From: Leifsonia sp. Leaf264
GTDB lineage: Bacteria > Actinomycetota > Actinomycetes > Actinomycetales > Microbacteriaceae
DNA: 64,000 nt
NCBI RefSeq assembly: GCF_001422325.1
Contig: NZ_LMMR01000001.1
Coordinates: 187,256-251,255, forward strand
Reading direction: 5' to 3'
Shown: piece after piece, positions 17,080 to 27,138 of the stretch
How positions within the stretch are numbered: the stretch's first letter is position 1
Layout of the letters: each line of letters opens with the position of its first letter
Program-made: the position numbers and the translations under genes
The notes under the pieces: generated by a model
Seen by the model: the letters and a program-made list of their open reading frames with translations, nothing else
What the model was told of the DNA's origin: nothing
Databases searched by the model: none

Positions 17080-20000
17080 TCAGCTCTCGATGCGGAACGG
17101 GTCACTCGTGCACGGCGCCTTGTCGACCTGGCCGAGGTAGTGCGCCGTCGCCACCCAGCCCAGCATCCGTTCGCCCTGTTCCATCAGCTCGCGCAGCGAG
17201 ACCCGGAACGACCCGTTCTTGACGACTCCCGTCACCGACACCTCCTTCTCGGCGGCACCCTCCTCGGGCACGACGGTGACGAGGATCGGTCCGTCGACGG
17301 GTTCACCGGTGTCGACGGTCTCGACCCGGCCGAAGGCCACACCGTCGCCCGCGAAGAACTCGGTCACCCGCGTCGCCCGACCCGAGATCGTCACGATGTG
17401 GGCGCCTCCCAGCACCTCGCCGTGGCAGGACTCGCGGGAGTCGGCGATGCCGGTGATGTTGAGGTGGCTGGGGTGGCGGTACGGCTCGAACTCCTGGAAC
17501 TTCTTCTGGTAGTCGCGCAGATTCGGGTCGCCGATCACCGACTCGGTGAGGATGGTGATGTTGGCCTCCTCCCCCGGGTCGAGCTCCACCCACTCGGCAC
17601 CGAGGTAGACCCTCACGAACGGACTGGTCTGGCGCACCGAGGTGTAGATGCGCGCCCGCTTGGGCTGCGGATTGCGCACAGTCAACACCTGACCCTCGCG
17701 GGTGGACGGCGACGCGCTGCTCGAGATGACCACGTTGTAGTTGGACTGCGCCTCGTTGTTGGCCGGCGTGACCTCCTTGAGATTGGGGATCACCGGATCC
17801 GCGTATTCGGCGATGCGCGCGACCACGCAGAAGTGGCCGGTGAAGGTGATGCCGAGGTTTCCCAGGATCGGCAGCACGGGCGGCGTCCAGGTGCTCGGCG
17901 CCGTGAAGACCACGTCGGTGTCGTGCACCACGTCTCGCACGTCCCGGCCGAGGAAGTGCTCGGTGCCCTCGGAGAATGTGAAGTCCTTCCAGAAGAAGTC
18001 GACCGCGACGCCCGTGGCATCGACGTCACCGGGATTCCGCACTGTGGCCTCGATGCTGTTCGGATGCCCCGCCCACGGCACGTTGCGGAACGCCGCGTTG
18101 GCCGCCGACCGCGAGTTCTTCACCTCGATGTCCTGACTCTGCCAGTTCGTCGAGGCCGCCCACGGACGGATCTGCGGATCCGGCTTCTGGTCGCCGTAGA
18201 CGATGTGAATGCGGGCGAAGTCGGCGGCGGTCTGCAGCACCGTCATCTTCAAATCGTTCGGGTACTCCGGACTCGTCGTGTCGGTCTCCCTGTAGTCATC
18301 CCCCTGCTGGAACTCGCCGTCGTCATTGTCACTGTCGTCGGCGATGAGCAGCAGGTTCCGTCGGGTCGCGGGAGCGACGTCGCCCGAGATGAACTCGGTT
18401 CCGAGCACGGTGTTCGTGGCGGGCAGGTCCTGGTCGCTCTCGATGGCGGACTGTTCGCGTCGGTACTCGAAGTACGCGTTCGTCCCGTCGCCCTTCCGGA
18501 TCTCGACGGCACTCACCCGGCCGGCTGGTGGCGCGCCGAGTTCGAGGGCGTGGAGCTCGATGTCCTCGTCGATGGGACCGAGGGTCGCGAAGCTCAGGGC
18601 GCGCACCCACTCCGGCCGCACCCATCCGAGCAGCATCTTCTCGACCGCCGTCGGCTCCGGGAACTCCTGCTCGAAGTTCATCAGTGTCCACGACTGGCCG
18701 ACGGTGTTGTCTCCGACCTCGCGATCGTGCGCATCGACCGAGTCGGCCGTGCGGGCGTACTCGTCGGGGAGGCCGATGTTGTGCGTGAGTTCGTGCGTCA
18801 CGGTCTCACGGAACTCGCGGACGTCACGCGCCGCCCAATCGTCGGGCATCGACAGCACCTGGATCGTGCGCATCACGGGGATCTCGATCTGGGCGAACAG
18901 CAGCTGGATGGCGGTGGCGTCGACCTGGAACGACTTCTGGAAGCCGCCGGGCCGCGACGCGAAGGGCCAGTGGAAGCGCTCGACGATCCCATTCGCCGGA
19001 TCCGCCGCGATCGACCGCACCACGATGATGACGGAGTCGACGGTGGTGAGGTCGACGAGCGGCGGTTGCCCCGCTGCCGCCAGGTCGCGATTCTGCCGGT
19101 ACACCTCTGCGATCGCGGCCTGGGAGAACGTACCCAGGTCGCTCGTGTCCCCAGATCCGCCAACTGTGGTGGCGTAGCTCGTCCACGGCGACGGCAGCCT
19201 GACCGGTCCGACGATGCCCGCGTTCGCGATGTCGTAGGCGCCATACGACACCCGCTGGAAATAGGCACGGGCGGATTCGGTGACGCCGCTCTCGACGGTG
19301 CCCGTGAACACCTCGGCGTCGAGGGTCGCACGCAGGGTGGCAGCATCCGCCGCCCCGAGAGCCGGGCAGTCGCTGGTCTCCACGACCACGACGGCGACGT
19401 TGCGCGTGCCGACGGTCTTGTGCACGTCGATGTTCTGCGGAACGAACGGATCGCCGCCACCCCAAGTGCCGTCGGGCTGCTGGTCGTTCACCGCGCCGAA
19501 GTAGGCGACGGGCGGTCCCTGCGTGCCGGTCCACGCGTCGGTGACGGTGAAGGGCTCCTTCGCGACGGCCTGGCCGATCGGATCGAGGGCGAGGAGGGCG
19601 AAGTCGCCGGTGATGCCTCCACTGGCGAGCAGGATGCTCGGCTTCGACGGGTCATCCGATGCGTCCTGCGACGGCGACACGAGTCCTCCAGCCGGAGGGT
19701 CGGTCACGAAGGTGAGATCGGTGAACGGGATGGAGCCGTCCAGCTCGACGGCGATGCGACGCCAGCTGCTCACGTGCAGGGGGTCGGCACCGATGACCAG
19801 TTTCACGGGCGGGACCGCCACAGGCTGTTCGACGAAGCGCACGAGGTGGCTGCCCTCTGCGATCAGGACGGAGCCGTCGGCTGCGGGGACGGCGCCCCAC
19901 AGCCTGTCCAGGCTGTCGACGACGACAGTGGCCGGCGCGACGGGGACACCGCCGACGACGGCGACCGAGAGCAGCCGACCGGCCCCATCGGCGACCACCA

Positions 20001-20589
20001 GTTCGTCGTGGGCTGCCGAGCGGAAGGCGATCGATGTGACGCTGCCGACGGTCCCGGCGAGGCCGACGGGAGTCACGATGCCCGTCGCACGTTCGATGGA
20101 GAGCAGGTCGGTGGAGGCACTGCTGGCCGCGACGATGATACGACCTGATGCCGGGTCGTCGGCGATACCGACAGGAGTCGCGAGGCCGCTGGTCACCGGC
20201 GTGACGGCGGCGGTGTCGAGGTCGACGTCGATGACGCGGGCGGCAGGGCGGCCGAGGCCGACCACGACGGCGCGCGAACCCTGCGCCACATCGATGGTCG
20301 TGATCCCGGCCGCGCTGACCAGGTCGCTGACGACCGGCGTCGGTGCGTCGAATGCGATGGAGACGAGGCCGCGGCCGACGACGCCGGCGAGCACTGCACC
20401 GCCGTCAGGGTGCGGCACGAGGGCGCGAACCCGGCCACCGAGGGCGAGAACCGTCGTCGGGGCCGCCGAGCCGGTCGAGCCAGGTGGGTAGACCCTGATG
20501 CCGCCGGAGGTGCCGACGACGATCCTGCCGTCGGCGAGCACGGACAGGGACCGGCCGAGGGGAAGGGAGGTGAGGGTTTCGGTGAGCAT
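17080..20589 (-). CDS. Large beta-propeller and M6-like zinc metallopeptidase
   Basis: 1169 residues. Residues 1 to about 290 are short glycine/valine-rich repeats resembling propeller blades (LADGRIVVGTSGGIRVY, GRIIVAAS). A metallopeptidase domain follows, with HELTHNIGLPDEY (His 599, Glu 600, His 603) and a possible Met-turn in WTLMNFEQ, the pattern of M6-type immune-inhibitor peptidases. The C-terminal third has strands typical of CARDB/Ig-like modules (ATVRNPGDVDATGVAVDFFW). ATG 20589 has GGAAGG at a suitable distance, and the frame to 20694 adds a cysteine-containing stretch without a ribosome site. Neither start gives a signal peptide, which is odd for this family. Substrate unknown. 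Confidence 0.7.
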   Translation of the reverse strand: MLTETLTSLPLGRSLSVLADGRIVVGTSGGIRVYPPGSTGSAAPTTVLALGGRVRALVPHPDGGAVLAGVVGRGLVSIAFDAPTPVVSDLVSAAGITTIDVAQGSRAVVVGLGRPAARVIDVDLDTAAVTPVTSGLATPVGIADDPASGRIIVAASSASTDLLSIERATGIVTPVGLAGTVGSVTSIAFRSAAHDELVVADGAGRLLSVAVVGGVPVAPATVVVDSLDRLWGAVPAADGSVLIAEGSHLVRFVEQPVAVPPVKLVIGADPLHVSSWRRIAVELDGSIPFTDLTFVTDPPAGGLVSPSQDASDDPSKPSILLASGGITGDFALLALDPIGQAVAKEPFTVTDAWTGTQGPPVAYFGAVNDQQPDGTWGGGDPFVPQNIDVHKTVGTRNVAVVVVETSDCPALGAADAATLRATLDAEVFTGTVESGVTESARAYFQRVSYGAYDIANAGIVGPVRLPSPWTSYATTVGGSGDTSDLGTFSQAAIAEVYRQNRDLAAAGQPPLVDLTTVDSVIIVVRSIAADPANGIVERFHWPFASRPGGFQKSFQVDATAIQLLFAQIEIPVMRTIQVLSMPDDWAARDVREFRETVTHELTHNIGLPDEYARTADSVDAHDREVGDNTVGQSWTLMNFEQEFPEPTAVEKMLLGWVRPEWVRALSFATLGPIDEDIELHALELGAPPAGRVSAVEIRKGDGTNAYFEYRREQSAIESDQDLPATNTVLGTEFISGDVAPATRRNLLLIADDSDNDDGEFQQGDDYRETDTTSPEYPNDLKMTVLQTAADFARIHIVYGDQKPDPQIRPWAASTNWQSQDIEVKNSRSAANAAFRNVPWAGHPNSIEATVRNPGDVDATGVAVDFFWKDFTFSEGTEHFLGRDVRDVVHDTDVVFTAPSTWTPPVLPILGNLGITFTGHFCVVARIAEYADPVIPNLKEVTPANNEAQSNYNVVISSSASPSTREGQVLTVRNPQPKRARIYTSVRQTSPFVRVYLGAEWVELDPGEEANITILTESVIGDPNLRDYQKKFQEFEPYRHPSHLNITGIADSRESCHGEVLGGAHIVTISGRATRVTEFFAGDGVAFGRVETVDTGEPVDGPILVTVVPEEGAAEKEVSVTGVVKNGSFRVSLRELMEQGERMLGWVATAHYLGQVDKAPCTSDPFRIES

Positions 20590-20737
20590 CGGATGCCTTC
20601 CGTCGCCGCCGCGCGGGGCGGATGCGAAGCACCGTACGTCCGCCTCGTCGGCGGCCGCATCCGGGGTGCCCCCATCACAAGCCGAGCCAGCCATGAACTC
20701 GTGGTGCCCGAACGGCCCACGAGTCGCGCTCAGGCGC

Positions 20738-21409
20738 TCAGCTCTTGAGCGACCAGGCCTTCCGACGGATGAGCACGTGGCCGCGCTTGGAGGTCAGGCG
20801 CGTCCACGGCCCGGTCTCGAAGACGTTCACGGGATCGTCGGCGTGCAGGAACCCGAGGCTGAGCGCGGCGAAGGCGGCACCGGCAGGAACATGCTCCAGC
20901 CCGTCGATCGGTCGACCCCACACCTCGGCACGAGCCCGGGTCACCAGCTGCTCGCCCGTTCCCGTCGGCACGGCATCGGCGATCTCGGCGATGCCGGCGT
21001 GCGCCGCGAGTTCGAGGTGAACGGCATCCGTCGACCCCTGAGCATGCCAGCCACCGCGAGGCGGCGAGATGCCGGCCCAGGTGACGCTGCCGACCTCGTG
21101 GGGCAGGCCGATCTCAGCGGGCCCATCGCCGCCGTTGCTCTCGGCCCGCGCCAGGCGGTCGAGCAGCGATCGGCTCGGCACGACGGCGTCGAACGAGCCC
21201 GCATCCGCAAGCGCGAAGGTGCGCAGGCCGAGGACCGTGGGCGTCTCGTCGAGGAGACCGCGGGGGTAGAGGATCGCCGTGTACACGGCGAGAACGCCCG
21301 AGCCCGCGATCAGGCGCACCGAGCCGTCCTCGACACGCGAGGCACGGGACAGGTAGGTGGTGAGATCGCCCACACTGGGACGATCGGTAAGGAGGAATGA
21401 CTGGCTCAT
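20738..21409 (-). CDS. Conserved hypothetical protein
   Basis: 223 residues, soluble, with no membrane segment or motif that I recognise. The sequence has alternating hydrophobic strands (VRLIAGSGVLAVYTAILY, TPTVLGLRTFALA) and a tryptophan/proline-rich centre (VTWAGISPPRGGWHA). Codon use is normal for the window, so it is a real gene. A TAGTTT box and GAGGG lie immediately upstream of the ATG, and the gene is divergent from the thioesterase. It precedes the metallopeptidase on the same strand by about 150 bases, so co-function is possible but unproven. Confidence 0.75.
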   Translation of the reverse strand: MSQSFLLTDRPSVGDLTTYLSRASRVEDGSVRLIAGSGVLAVYTAILYPRGLLDETPTVLGLRTFALADAGSFDAVVPSRSLLDRLARAESNGGDGPAEIGLPHEVGSVTWAGISPPRGGWHAQGSTDAVHLELAAHAGIAEIADAVPTGTGEQLVTRARAEVWGRPIDGLEHVPAGAAFAALSLGFLHADDPVNVFETGPWTRLTSKRGHVLIRRKAWSLKS

Positions 21410-21511
21410 CTGCCCTCTAAACTACCGGAGGGACGGGCCGGGACTCGCATCGGTCGGCCCCCACTCCGCGCGACATCGACACGCGGTCGGCCAGATGAAC
21501 ACGAGGTGGAA

Positions 21512-22384
21512 ATGACGAACCCCATCGACGGCCTGCTGGCCACCCTCGACCTCGTGGACACCGGGGCACGCACCGACGAGGACATCTTCACGGGTCCGAG
21601 CCAGTGGATGCCGCACGGCAGGGTCTTCGGCGGCCAGGTGCTCGCCCAGTCCGTCGTGGCCGCCAGCCGTACCGTGCCCGCCGAGCGTGCCATCCACTCC
21701 ATGCACGGCTACTTCCTGCGCCCGGGCGACGTGAACCTGCCGATCACCTTCTCGGTCGACCGCATCCACGACGGCAGGTCCTTCTCCACCCGGCGGACGC
21801 AGGCGTACCAGAACGGCGTTCCGATCCTCTCGATGATCGCGTCGTTCCAGGATCCGGATGGTGGAGTCGACCACCAGATCGAGATGCCGAGCGACATCCC
21901 CGCCGCCGAATCGCTGCCGACGACGGCCGACCTGCTCGGTCACATCGACCACGACGTGGCGCGCTACTGGTCGACGGAACGTGCGTTCGACGTGCGGCAC
22001 GTCGAGTCGCCGATCTTCCTCTCGGTCGACGGTGAGCGCGTGGCCCACCAGGCCGTCTGGATGAAGGCGGCGGGCACCCTGCCCGACGACGACACCCTGC
22101 ACCGCGCCGCGCTGGCCTACGCCACGGACTACTCCATCCTCGAGTCGCCGATGCGCCGGCACGGCATCCCGTGGGCGACGAGGGGCCTGAAGGTGGCCAG
22201 CCTCGACCACGCCATGTGGTGGCACCGCTCGGGCCGGGTCGACGAGTGGCTGCTTTACGTGCAGGACTCCCCCAGCGCCTCAGGCGGTCGCGGCCTGGCG
22301 CGCGGGAGCATCTTCACCGCCGACGGCGTGCTGCTCGCCAGCGTCGCCCAGGAGGGCATGATCCGGGTTCCCGACGCCCGCTGA
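21512..22384 (+). CDS. tesB: Acyl-CoA thioesterase II
   Basis: 290 residues, the double hot-dog TesB type. Diagnostic blocks are HGRVFGGQVLAQS near residue 35, SMHGYFLRPGD near 70 and, in the second half, the LASVAQEGMIR ending. It hydrolyses medium- and long-chain acyl-CoAs to free fatty acid and CoA in the cytosol. ATG 21512 is taken because GAGG lies five bases upstream; the GTG six bases earlier is the alternative. Confidence 0.93.
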   Translation: MTNPIDGLLATLDLVDTGARTDEDIFTGPSQWMPHGRVFGGQVLAQSVVAASRTVPAERAIHSMHGYFLRPGDVNLPITFSVDRIHDGRSFSTRRTQAYQNGVPILSMIASFQDPDGGVDHQIEMPSDIPAAESLPTTADLLGHIDHDVARYWSTERAFDVRHVESPIFLSVDGERVAHQAVWMKAAGTLPDDDTLHRAALAYATDYSILESPMRRHGIPWATRGLKVASLDHAMWWHRSGRVDEWLLYVQDSPSASGGRGLARGSIFTADGVLLASVAQEGMIRVPDAR

Positions 22385-22429
22385 GTCAGCGGTCTCCGTC
22401 ATCTCCGCGGGCAGCAGCCCGGCGACCCG

Positions 22430-23227
22430 TCAGTGCTCGAGCTCGGCCCAGAGGAGCACGTCGTCGGAGCCGATGGAGCGGATGTCGACAGTAGAGATCT
22501 GGTCCATCGGCACGTCGGTCGATCCGTCGGCTCGCACGTCGGTTCCGGGCGTTGCCGTCCAACTCGACACCAGACGCGCGTCGCCGGCGCTGTCCGTCAC
22601 GTAGAGGCCATAGCGATCCGATGCCGTCGACTCGCCCTGCCCGTCATCATCGCCCGACGTGGAGCCGGATCCGTAGCGCCCGCCGCCGTCCCCCGCTCCG
22701 CCCTGGCCATACCGACAGTGCGTCGAGAACGCCGTGCCCCAGGACTTTCCGACCACCCGCACATCGGCTGTCAACGCGGTCTGGCCCGTGCTGTCGAGGT
22801 GCAGCGTCTCCGCTCGCGCAGCCGGTGGCGCCACGCCGCCGATCGACAGCACGAGTGCTGTCATCAGCGCTGCCAGTCCGAGCACGGCTCCAGCGACGAG
22901 TGGGCCGCGACGACGCCCCCGACGGCGAGTGGTCGGGGGTCTTGATGCCGGACGGGCGGCAGACCGGACGGGTCGCGCAGCGTGGGGTTCGGCATGGGGA
23001 GACGCACCCGGCTCAGGGGGCGTCGACTCGACGTCGACGGCATCCAAGACCTCCTCGAGCGAGACCCGCGCGAGAAGTCCGGGCATCGCGGCGACCTCGG
23101 CCAGCGCCGCGGTGCAGCGCGAGCAGCTCGCCAGATGATCCTCGTAGTCGAGCCGCTCGCGCGGGCTCAGGGCACCGAGGACGTAAGCGGCATCCCAGTC
23201 GGAGAACGCATCTGTGCTGGTACTCAT
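22430..23227 (-). CDS. Zinc-binding anti-sigma factor (RskA/RslA-like)
   Basis: 265 residues. The cytoplasmic N-terminus has the zinc-associated anti-sigma motif H31-x3-C35-x2-C38 in EDHLASCSRC. One membrane helix follows an arginine-rich stretch (about 118-138), then an extracytoplasmic domain of about 125 residues ending in MDQISTVDIRSIGSDDVLLWAELEH, like RskA-type domains. It should hold the ECF sigma factor at the membrane until a signal triggers release, probably by oxidation of the cysteines or proteolysis. The ATG overlaps the sigma-factor stop by four bases, which keeps the two proteins stoichiometric. Confidence 0.9.
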   Translation of the reverse strand: MSTSTDAFSDWDAAYVLGALSPRERLDYEDHLASCSRCTAALAEVAAMPGLLARVSLEEVLDAVDVESTPPEPGASPHAEPHAARPVRSAARPASRPPTTRRRGRRRGPLVAGAVLGLAALMTALVLSIGGVAPPAARAETLHLDSTGQTALTADVRVVGKSWGTAFSTHCRYGQGGAGDGGGRYGSGSTSGDDDGQGESTASDRYGLYVTDSAGDARLVSSWTATPGTDVRADGSTDVPMDQISTVDIRSIGSDDVLLWAELEH

Positions 23228-23733
23228 CGTCCTGTCACCCCGCGTTCCTGGAGGGCGAGACGCAGGGCCCGCAGGGCATAGTGCAGTCGCGACTTGACCG
23301 TTCCGCTCGGAACGTCGAGCTCCTGCGCCGCCTCAGCTACCGAGCGACCGCCGAAGTAGACGGTCACGAGCACGGCGCGATGGTCACGGCTGAGCTCGCC
23401 GATGGCATCGGCGATCAGCCAGCGGTCGAGAGCGGCATCCGTCGCATCGGCCTGGACCACCTCGGGCAGCTCGTCGACCGCGAACTCCTGCTGCGCCCTG
23501 GCACTCCTCCTGTCGTCGATGACGAGGTTGCGCGTCACCGTGAAGAGCCAGGCCCTGGCCGAGCCCTCCGACTGGTCGAGGATCTCGGGCCGCCGCCAGG
23601 CACGCAGCATCACCTCCTGCACGATGTCGTCGGCGAGGGCCCTGTCGCCGGTCAGCCGAACGACGTATCGCCAGAGAGCGGGCGCGTGCTCGTCCTGGAT
23701 GACGCGCAGAGCCTCGGCTCGGTCATCGCTCAC
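23224..23733 (-). CDS. ECF RNA polymerase sigma factor (SigL/SigK-like)
   Basis: 169 residues. Region 2 runs from about 10 to 80 (ALADDIVQEVMLRAWRRP, ARAWLFTVTRNLVIDDRR) and region 4 from about 105 to 160 (RAVLVTVYFGGRSVAEAAQELDVPSGTVKSRLHYALRAL in outline). There is no C-terminal extension. The start is the GTG at 23733, with GGAGG seven bases upstream; the longer open frame to 23865 runs through the promoter. A TGAACC-N16-CGTGTT promoter just upstream matches the type recognised by such factors, so the operon is probably autoregulated. Confidence 0.93.
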   Translation of the reverse strand: MSDDRAEALRVIQDEHAPALWRYVVRLTGDRALADDIVQEVMLRAWRRPEILDQSEGSARAWLFTVTRNLVIDDRRSARAQQEFAVDELPEVVQADATDAALDRWLIADAIGELSRDHRAVLVTVYFGGRSVAEAAQELDVPSGTVKSRLHYALRALRLALQERGVTGR

Positions 23734-23751
23734 GAGAGCACCTCCATCGTT

Positions 23752-23779
23752 AACACGATCGGCGTGCTCCAACGGTTCA
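23752..23779 (-). promoter_or_regulatory. ECF promoter of the sigma/anti-sigma operon
   Basis: On the minus strand TGAACC (23779-23774), 16 bases, then CGTGTT (23757-23752). It resembles the promoter described for M. tuberculosis SigL (TGAACC with a CGT -10). It ends seven bases before the GGAGG of the sigma gene. Confidence 0.8.
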
Positions 23780-23803
23780 CCCTGAGCGGATGATCGTCCA
23801 TGC

Positions 23804-23831
23804 TGAACCTTTCGCGGCCCCGCACCGTGTT
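23804..23831 (+). promoter_or_regulatory. ECF promoter of the Rieske/DUF2231 operon
   Basis: TGAACC (23804-23809), 16 bases, CGTGTT (23826-23831): identical hexamers and identical spacing to the sigma operon promoter on the other strand, 24 bases away. The leader to the Rieske ATG is about 45 bases. Confidence 0.8.
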
Positions 23832-23882
23832 TCCAGTAGAACTGCAAAGCTACTCCCGCCACCATCGAGAGGATCGCATCTC

Positions 23883-24368
23883 ATGACAGAGCAGAAGATC
23901 ATCACGCGACGCGCAGTACTCAGCCTGAGCGGTGCCGGCGCCACGGCTGTCGTTCTCGCGGCGTGCAGCCCCGGAACCGACACCGGTTCACCGTCGGGAG
24001 GGGCGTCGACGGATGCCGCGAGTCCGGCCACGTCGTCCGAGGCTCCCCCGGCCTCCGGGGGTGCGGCATCCGGCACCGAGGTCGCCAAGCTCGCCGACAT
24101 CCCCGTCGGCGGGTCGATCGACGCGAAGCTCGGATCCGACCCCATCGTCCTCGCCCAGCCGACAGCGGGAGAGGTCGTCGGTTTCAGCGCCATCTGCACG
24201 CATCAGCAGTGCGTGGTGGCGGCGGCGAAGACCGAGTACGACTGCCCGTGCCACCAGTCCCGTTTCGACGCTGCCACGGGTGAGCCCTTCGCCGGCAGCA
24301 AGGCGTTGACCGGGCTCGCGAAGCTCACCATCACCGTCGACGGCGACGCCGTGCTGGCCTCGGCCTGA
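23883..24368 (+). CDS. Rieske [2Fe-2S] lipoprotein
   Basis: 161 residues. A Tat-like TRRAVLS leads into a lipobox VLAAC (Cys 28), then a Ser/Ala/Gly-rich linker. The Rieske ligands are C105-T-H107 and C121-P-C-H124 (CTHQQC, DCPCHQS), spaced as in small ferredoxin-like Rieske domains. Export by Tat after cluster insertion and anchoring on the outer membrane face are inferred. It would carry single electrons. GAGAGGA precedes the ATG. The upstream promoter is a twin of that of the sigma operon, so this is a predicted target of that factor. Co-transcribed with the membrane protein that follows. Confidence 0.92.
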   Translation: MTEQKIITRRAVLSLSGAGATAVVLAACSPGTDTGSPSGGASTDAASPATSSEAPPASGGAASGTEVAKLADIPVGGSIDAKLGSDPIVLAQPTAGEVVGFSAICTHQQCVVAAAKTEYDCPCHQSRFDAATGEPFAGSKALTGLAKLTITVDGDAVLASA

Positions 24369-24385
24369 GCCGGCCGCCGAACCTC

Positions 24386-24889
24386 ATGGACTACTCGTTC
24401 AACGGCCTGCCACTGCACATCCTGATCGTGCACGCCGTGGTGATCGTGATGCCCGTCGCGGCCGTGGTGGTGCTCCTGGCCACTGTGTGGCCCCGGGCAC
24501 GCCGCTGGTTCGGCCTCGTCACTCCCATCCTCGGCATCGTCGCGGCCATCCTCGTCTACGTGGCGAAAGAGGCCGGCGAGTGGCTCGAGGCCAGGCTCCC
24601 CGACTCCCCGCTCATCCAGAAGCACGCCGACCTCGGCGGCACCCTGCTTCCGTGGGCCATCGCGCTCGCCGTACTCTCCGTGGTCGTCTACGTCTGGTAC
24701 CGGTTCATCGAGCGACGGCCGGCAGACGAATCGCCGTCGGCGCTGGTGCGACGCGTCGTCGCGGTAGTCCTCGCGGTCGCGGCCGTCGTCGTCGTGCCTG
24801 CCGGGATCGTGACGACCGTCATCATCGGCGAGTCGGGCTCGCGTGCGGTCTGGGACGGCTCGTTCAGCGACACCCCGCTCGACGAGTGA
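24386..24889 (+). CDS. DUF2231-type four-helix membrane protein
   Basis: 167 residues with four predicted membrane helices (about 10-33, 40-60, 85-107, 120-147). The first helix begins NGLPLHILIVHAVVI, with the conserved His residues of DUF2231 proteins that are suspected haem or metal ligands. A third histidine occurs in IQKHADLGG. It starts 17 bases after the Rieske gene, and Rieske and DUF2231 domains occur together in other bacteria, so an electron-transfer pair in the membrane is plausible. No activity has been assigned to the family that I know of. Confidence 0.82.
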   Translation: MDYSFNGLPLHILIVHAVVIVMPVAAVVVLLATVWPRARRWFGLVTPILGIVAAILVYVAKEAGEWLEARLPDSPLIQKHADLGGTLLPWAIALAVLSVVVYVWYRFIERRPADESPSALVRRVVAVVLAVAAVVVVPAGIVTTVIIGESGSRAVWDGSFSDTPLDE

Positions 24890-24894
24890 GCGGC

Positions 24895-24921
24895 GCCGGT
24901 CGCTGAGTGAGCGACACCGGC
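24895..24921. terminator. Probable stem-loop terminator
   Basis: GCCGGTCGCT can pair with AGCGACACCGGC across a five-base loop, with a two-base bulge. It lies between the converging membrane protein and thioesterase genes. Confidence 0.4.
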
Positions 24922-24940
24922 CGTTGAGGACCGGAACCGC

Positions 24941-25435
24941 TCAGCGGGCCGGGTTGCGCTTGGTGAACGTCACGGGCTCATCGAGGAACGGCGTCCACGA
25001 GGCACGCTCGTGATCGCTGATGCGTCGCGGGCGACCGGATGCCGCATCCACCAGCACGATCGTCGTCGCCGCCCGGGCGTAGAGCACCCTCGGCTCGACC
25101 CCGATCGGGGATCGCACCTCGTAGCAGACCTCGAGGCTGGCCCCGCCCATGCGCCCGATCCACAGCTGCACGTGGAGCGGCAGTCGCTGGTACGGGACCT
25201 GGGCGAGGTACTCGACCTCCTGGCGCGCGATGATCGTCAGCGTCGAGGAGCCCGGGCGGCCGTCGAGCACGGCCGTCGAGGCGCCGACGGCGTTCTCGCC
25301 GTCGACGACCTCGTCAGTCTCCCAGAACGCCTGGATGCGCGCCTCCTCCAGGAGGCGCAGCATCGAGGCGTTGTTGACGTGCGCGTAGGCGTCGAGGTCG
25401 CTCCAGCGCAGCCGGATCGGGACATCGAGCCTCAC
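24941..25435 (-). CDS. Hot-dog fold acyl-CoA thioesterase
   Basis: 164 residues of the 4HBT type. The N-terminal block LRWSDLDAYAHVNNASMLRLLEEAR carries the catalytic Asp and His-Val-Asn of YbgC/FcbC-like enzymes (in YbgC the Asp of D-x4-HVNN). It hydrolyses a short or aromatic acyl-CoA; the substrate is unknown. It starts 15 bases after ettA and is probably the last gene of the ssb-lipoprotein-ettA unit. Confidence 0.9.
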   Translation of the reverse strand: MRLDVPIRLRWSDLDAYAHVNNASMLRLLEEARIQAFWETDEVVDGENAVGASTAVLDGRPGSSTLTIIARQEVEYLAQVPYQRLPLHVQLWIGRMGGASLEVCYEVRSPIGVEPRVLYARAATTIVLVDAASGRPRRISDHERASWTPFLDEPVTFTKRNPAR

Positions 25436-25450
25436 GAGTGACGCCGCCGC

Positions 25451-27133
<1,683 letters not shown>

Positions 27134-27138
27134 AGCGC

